Shown: in pieces, positions 58,996-64,000 of the stretch | Layout of the letters: each line of letters opens with the position of its first letter | How positions within the stretch are numbered: position 1 is the first letter of the stretch | Origin: Blasia pusilla | Taxonomy: Eukaryota > Marchantiophyta > Marchantiopsida > Blasiales | NCBI GenBank assembly: GCA_050084515.1 | Contig: CM114274.1 | Coordinates: forward strand, 30,132,001-30,196,000 | DNA: 64,000 nt | Direction: 5' to 3' | The notes under the pieces: generated by a model | What the model was told of the DNA's origin: nothing | What the model saw: only the letters and a program-made list of their open reading frames with translations | Databases searched by the model: none | Made by a program: the position numbers and the translations under genes

Positions 58996-59400
58996 CCGTT
59001 TTTGTCATTGGTTTGGTCCGCTATGTGCCTGCCCTCTTCAAAGCGGGTCACCTCCAGTAACTCAAGCTTGCTTGACCCCTAGTTACATGACATACCAGAG
59101 AGAGGAGGTAGTTATTATTAGTCATGTATTTATGCACAACAGTTATTCCTATCTTAATGGCTACTACAAGAGAGAGTACGTAGTTATTAATAGGCACGTA
59201 TATATGAATTACAGTTATTTCGAGCACGTGTTGTGAAAATTTAAATTGAAGTGAATATTTCTTTTTAAAGTTTTAGTCCAAATTGAACTAGTGTGTGATT
59301 TTATTTCCCCCCCACACTCTCTCTCCCAAGAGGGCACTTGTTTCTAAAAATATTAAGAAATCAGATTTTTAAAGTCCATTACAACGGATTGGATGTGCGA

Positions 59401-59700
59401 GAGCACACTCTGATTGAAGGGGGTGTTGTGACACTACTGTAAATTTTCAATAATTTTTTTTAGTATATTTGGGGTTGCAAATATCAATTGTATTATGAAA
59501 ATAAATATCAAAAGAGGACAAAGAAAGGGGATGAGATAAAAAAAAGGAAAGAGCACACTCTGATTGAAGGGGGGTGTTGTGACACTACTGTAAATTTTCA
59601 ATAATTTTTTTAGTATATTTGGGGTTGCAAATATCAATTTTATTTTCAAAATAAATATCAAAAGAGGACAAAGAAAGGAGATGAGATAAAAAAAGGGAAG
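59401..59700. repeat. Tandem duplication of a ~150-bp segment with PPT-like start
   Basis: Two near-identical units begin at 'gagcacactctgattgaagg' (about 59400 and 59550) and differ at a handful of bases. Each contains 'ttgaagggggtgttgtgaca', which looks like a polypurine tract followed by the TG start of an LTR. This suggests a duplicated fragment of an LTR retrotransposon (possibly copia type). No coding remains are visible nearby. Confidence 0.7.
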
Positions 59701-61190
59701 GAGGCCAGGAATGGACAAAGAAAACTATAAGAAGCCAACATAGAAACCAACTAGTAAGAAAGCACGGGCACTTCAATAAAACCGTGTGATGGACTCAAAG
59801 AGTCAAAATTTGAAGGCCACAACAAGACCAGAAAAGGAAGAAGGGGCGTTCCCCCCTAACAACACCACACCACACCTCCGTTTTGGACGGAGGTGTGGTT
59901 ACAAAGATCCAAAGGATCCAGAAAGCCTGGACGATGTATTGTCTGATGTGGGCACCAAAATCTTCCCAGGTCGATGAATCCTCCCCACACACGCTCAAGA
60001 AAATCCCGCTCAATCATTAGAGTTGCAAAGATCACCATGAAGTTTGCAATCAGCAGCGACGGTTCAGCATATTTTGCAACTCCACTGATTCTACTTAGAT
60101 ATGTATTTAACTTGGTCCCGTGATCATGACCGAAAGCCATAAACAGCGGCGGGATCGCATAATCTATGGCCTTCGCTTCGAAACAGAAATCCGTCTTTAC
60201 GGTTCACACGGAGTGTATTGAATAGCGTGAGTTGATTGACGTATTGCCCCGTCAGACATAAGTGACAAATACATGTACCCTGGTAGAGTCCTTACTGTCG
60301 TGTGAAGCTGTTTGAAATGGGTTTCAGGGTTGACGCTGTGTGTAGTGAGACTAAAGTTGCAGGTCTTTGAATCGCTCGATCACGAGTCGGTTGATGGGTG
60401 ATGGGCCAAATAAGGTGTGGCACATTGACAGAGTCCAAGCTTCTTCGGCTACTATCCCAGCAACAGGAGCACGGCGGAATATCTGGGGGAGATGCTAGGT
60501 GGGTGCTTGCTTGAATGTGGTAGGTAGGCTTCAACTGGATTATTTGCCCAGCTGCTACAGAGCTGGAAACTATAGTTCTGGAGTGGCTGGGCAAGCTGCT
60601 GCAACTGCCACCGCAGTTTCTTTCCCAAGCCTCTTGACCGTAACTGTACGCATGTTGGCTTGAGCTTAGCAGGGATCAAACGTTATCCATACAAAAGTAA
60701 ACATTTTTTCCGTGCTTCTTCCATAGATTTCCTTACCCCTGATGTGTGTCAGCGGAAATCAGGAATCGGTCTCGGGGGCTATACTGTTGGCTTCGTGACA
60801 AAACACTAATGTGCTCATTTGGGAGAGAAGAACAGAGGGAGGAGTCACGGATATGGAGAGGGATGTCGATAGTCCACACGCCACTTCTATGGTGAGAGAA
60901 GGGACGGCTCTACTGGCAGTAACTCCCCTACATTCACCAGTACTGTCTGTGTCTCGTCGAAAATTGGACTGTCCCGTGGAAGTGAGTGTGAGTGTGATTG
61001 TCCGTTGTCGAGGAGGAAGTGCAGGAGCGTGGTGGCGATGGAAAGTCCCTGAGAATTCTTTATCAGGCGCTCCTGCTGAAGCGTTGAAATCTCCCAATAC
61101 TGGCAAAGTCGAGGCTCATCCGGAGCGCTGACTGATTATCCTGGCCCGCTGGCTTCAATCTTCATGCGATCAGACAATCAACAGGACAGA

Positions 61191-61194
<4 letters not shown>

Positions 61195-61231
<37 letters not shown>
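61195..61231. repeat. (GA)n microsatellite
   Basis: About 37 bp of GA. Confidence 0.95.
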
Positions 61232-61234
<3 letters not shown>

Positions 61235-62264
61235 ACGGAGGCCTTCTTACCTTGAATTCAATGCGCTGAAATGCTACAGCAGTTGGAGTTGAGGGCTGCT
61301 GATGAGGAAGAAAACTTCGACGCGGCAGCAGATAGGGACAGGTTGCAGATTACGGACACGGGAGCAGATATGGATGGGCTGCCACTTCGAAGCAGATTAG
61401 GAAGCAAGAAAGCTGCGAGATTCGACTCGGGTGCAGGACTTGAGTCGGCCCGCCTCTTCCTTCTCCAAATTAAGAAAGTGAGGGAAAGAAAGAAATACTT
61501 TCTGTCTGTCGAATGTAACGTAACAGGTGGTGACTGTGCACAACACGTGTTCGTCCAGTATTTCTGAGTGTCTCGAACACATGCCAACCCAGGCACGATC
61601 AGTCCAAGTATAGTCTGAGATCAGATTTCAATAGAAAATAGGCCGAGATGCCAAGAACAGATTGCGAAAAGAAATACCAAAGGCCGACATCAAATTGGTT
61701 AAAAAAAATTCATGAGCTTGTAAGCTTTACTTTTCTTTCTGTCCCCTTCTAGTAACCCCCATGTCTCGTTAATAGTATAGATTCAAGGACTTGTGAAATA
61801 ATTAATTGAAACAAATTTAACAAGAGCACTAGCAATCGGTTAGACTTGAAAGGATGAAAGATTGAGTGGTCACCAACCACTTTGGCTCGATGTATGAGGG
61901 CTAGTAGTGTAAGTTGTCCTATCACCGAGATGATTTGTCAAAAAAAAGATAATGACAATGGATAGAGAAGGTCTACAAGGAGGTGGGAGTTGATGATAAC
62001 TTGTTTTCAAGAAAGTAACTTGCTTATTAAATAGAATTCGATTGCGTAATGTTCTTATTCAATTCCCCTCCCACCCTTCTCTTGTATGGAATGATATCAA
62101 ATATCCATGTGTCTTATTCTAACATGTGCTTTAGATTCTTCATTAGATGAAAGTTGGTCGACTTTCCTTGATGAAATCCGGAATCATCAAGAAGGCGCCC
62201 TAACCATATAGCTTCTTTGCTGGAGTGAATCAAAGTCATGTAATCTACTAGTGGCAAACATGGC

Positions 62265-62317
62265 TAGATTGCATTGCAAAAGGCGATCCATTGGATCGCC
62301 TTTTGCAATCCAATCTA
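62265..62317. repeat. Long palindrome, 17-bp core arms
   Basis: Core arms ATTGCAAAAGGCGATCC (62273-62289) and its exact complement (62293-62309) flank a 3-nt loop. The outer arms TAGATTG/CAATCTA (62265-62271 and 62311-62317) extend it after one unpaired base on each side. It could be a small hairpin RNA precursor or a footprint of palindromic DNA; nothing around it decides. Confidence 0.85.
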
Positions 62318-62600
62318 ATGTCCTCGAACAAATGCACTATACCATGAAAGCCACAAAGTTCAACATGTAGTATACACTAGAATCTGATCTGCTTTGCTGA
62401 AATGCCACCTTCAAAAATAACTATCAATTTTCTCATAAAAGGTTGGATGCTCACATAATGACTTCTACATAGAAACCATATGGCAAGAAACAAAAGGGAT
62501 TCAAAAAGTAACTGGTGCTGAAACCATATGGATTGAAACGAACGCCTAAGCACTCACTGTGCTGACATGAAAATTAATGTCAAATGAAGTGATGGCAACT

Positions 62601-63252
62601 AACCCATCTTCCACAGCAAGCATCCCACTATTCCAAACCAAGTGGAAATTTGTATAGATCATCAACCTTGCGCTACAGAATTGGTAGCATTTACATCTTT
62701 GACGAGGTGCAAGCATGAGAATCTCTCTCCTTTGTGCAAAAGCTTGCCTTCGCTCTCAGCATCATTCCGAGTTGTAAATGGATGTACAGTTATCAGGGTG
62801 AGTGGTACTAGCCCAAAGATTTATTTACACCTTTGGAACCAACAAAAATGCCTCTAATACTCTCTTCTAAAAACTTCCACGTCTAACCTCATCGACAGTC
62901 GCACTACGCGCTAAAGCTTCCACCAACACCACCATCCACCCACTTCTGCCCAAGTATTTCCAATGTCTTAAAAAATGCAGTAAGGCCATGTAGAAGCACC
63001 TATTTACATTTACATTGAACTTTACTGCATCTTTGTAACCTAACTGCAGAGAAGCTTTCAAGTTCTAGAGATATGCCTATGTAGCCTTGGTAACAAATTG
63101 TAACTTCTTGGCTTTGGTACTTTGAGACCTACTTTGTATAAGTAGCTATACATCAAATGCCATGGACATCTAACATTCATCTGTACTTACAGGTGCCCTT
63201 GCACTGTTCAAATCATCATGCTGAGGGAGTGGGAGTTCTGAATCAGCTAACC
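62601..63252 (-). other. Probable 3' noncoding region of the minus-strand gene
   Basis: This lies downstream (on the minus strand) of the stop codon at 63253-63255. No protein frame is recognisable. A spliced 3' UTR cannot be excluded. Confidence 0.35.
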
Positions 63253-64000
63253 TCATGGATTGGTGTCAGTGATACTCTCATCAACTGGTGAATCAGGAAG
63301 TTTAATAACAAATGAACCGAATGCTCCCCGTTGTAAAATCCTGGCGTCACTTATTACACCATCTAAAGGACTTTCAGCAGTCGCCAGTAACGCCTCGTTC
63401 TTGTTTATCTCTGAAATGGCCAAGTCATCGGAACCAGACGGGGTAGGTAAATCCAATTCAATGGTATCTGGAAATAAGCTGTGAGACCAACGAATTACAC
63501 TGTTTGCTGAGCCTCCACCGTCACAGTCCCCCAGCTCATCAGCAAAGCTACTCCTACACTCACCAAGGCTGGCAGATTTTTTCATAACTGTTCCAGGAGA
63601 GAATGAGAAGTCTGGCTCTTTGGATGGAGAGTCATTGTCCTCAACCTTATTGTCGCTCGCTCCCGGGCTACATCCGCCTTGCTTGCTGCCCCAGATCTTA
63701 TTTGCGTTCTTGCTATTTCGTTGCTCCCAGCTATAAGTCCTTGTCAACTGTTTGGGTGTGGTAGGGGTGCTTGCAAATGATCTTCCGGAATCGCCATCGT
63801 CTGTAGCATCTTGGGTTGCAGAACGGACTATATCTGTCATATCCCCATCGTTTTCATGCCCAAAAATGAACTTGAGAGCTGAGGCTGTCCTCATCAAAGG
63901 TCCCCCTGTCCTTGTCCAAGAGTTCAGCTCCATATTTTCTGTCCCACTGTCACTATCACTGCCATCACAACTACTGCGAGCCGTTTTCAATTTCCGTAGA
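63253..64000 (-). CDS. C-terminal exon of an unrecognised Ser/Asp-rich protein (partial)
   Basis: On the minus strand the frame is open from the window edge to a TGA at 63253-63255, giving about 248 residues of a protein that continues beyond the window. There is no in-frame ATG near the edge, so the start is outside. It is rich in Ser, Asp and Asn, with phosphorylation-like stretches ('[17 protein letters not shown]', '[10 protein letters not shown]', '[13 protein letters not shown]', '[15 protein letters not shown]'). R-x-x-S motifs suggest a regulated, largely disordered tail. Codon use is even and protein-like, unlike the surrounding noncoding DNA. I do not recognise the family. Confidence 0.6.
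   Translation of the reverse strand, partial: LRKLKTARSSCDGSDSDSGTENMELNSWTRTGGPLMRTASALKFIFGHENDGDMTDIVRSATQDATDDGDSGRSFASTPTTPKQLTRTYSWEQRNSKNANKIWGSKQGGCSPGASDNKVEDNDSPSKEPDFSFSPGTVMKKSASLGECRSSFADELGDCDGGGSANSVIRWSHSLFPDTIELDLPTPSGSDDLAISEINKNEALLATAESPLDGVISDARILQRGAFGSFVIKLPDSPVDESITDTNP

Larger units (their letters stand above)
59786..62600. other. Intergenic region, no gene recognised
   Basis: Open frames of 60-115 codons occur on both strands without recognisable domains. It includes a perfect hairpin with 12-bp arms (59869-59880 with 59888-59899), a GA array at 61195-61231 and the palindrome at 62265-62317. Confidence 0.45.

Noticed and set aside
60759-61106. Endonuclease of a LINE element ('LGDFNA' on the minus strand)
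   Set aside because: Only this short motif is present; no catalytic blocks before or after, and no reverse transcriptase nearby.
61258-61596. Overlapping ~100-codon frames on both strands
   Set aside because: Composition and the mirror openness suggest GC-skewed noncoding DNA; no family recognised and no splice context.

Overview
The window looks like nuclear DNA of a land plant. Reasons: a 13-exon plant-type MSH2 with GT-AG introns, a DMP (DUF679) membrane protein, a plant-type haem-binding (ethylbenzene-dehydrogenase-like) membrane protein, nuclear tRNA genes, a CACTA transposon and long GA microsatellites. The moderate introns and low gene density would fit a bryophyte or another non-seed plant, but the sequence alone does not settle this.

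Layout. 1-8.7 kb: AT-rich intergenic DNA with a decayed Helitron Rep remnant near 4.8-5.9 kb. 8.7-36.3 kb: a nested block of one unusual transposon family. Element 0 (minus strand, 8731-17245, CAAG duplication) is split by copy 1 (plus, 9048-16147, CCTC duplication). These are followed by a small internal-deletion derivative (17889-18524), a second large decayed copy (19525-25553) and, 2 bp further on, another derivative (25556-36289) that is itself split by a 10.3-kb CACTA transposon (25731-36016). 36.3-37.4 kb: gene fragments, one of glycosyltransferase-14 type. 37.5-44.5 kb: MSH2, with E2F-like sites upstream. 47.0-47.6 kb: DMP gene. 50.3-50.4 kb: tRNA-Glu and tRNA-Phe only 2 bp apart, then a 42-bp minisatellite. 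52.6-55.8 kb: haem-binding membrane protein gene. 57.3-58.6 kb: remnants of the transposon family and a long AT repeat. 58.9 kb: tRNA-Ile. 63.3-64.0 kb: last coding exon of a minus-strand gene that runs off the window.

The most unusual content is the 7.1-kb copy 1 and its relative copy 2. Both carry, in order, an aspartic-protease-like segment (copy 1), a complete DNMT3-like cytosine-5 DNA methyltransferase domain, Ty3/gypsy-type reverse transcriptase, RNase H, DDE integrase, and a C-terminal PHD finger. The reading frames are now broken by frameshifts and stops. Retroelement-borne cytosine methyltransferases have been reported (from memory: dinoflagellates and the charophyte Klebsormidium). 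What looks new here is the combination with a PHD reader, and termini that show no LTRs. Copy 1 starts TGTCA and ends CGACA inside a perfect 4-bp target duplication, and several short relatives keep only the two ends, as DNA-transposon derivatives do.

The host genes appear to be independent, ordinary plant genes; I see no operon-like grouping.
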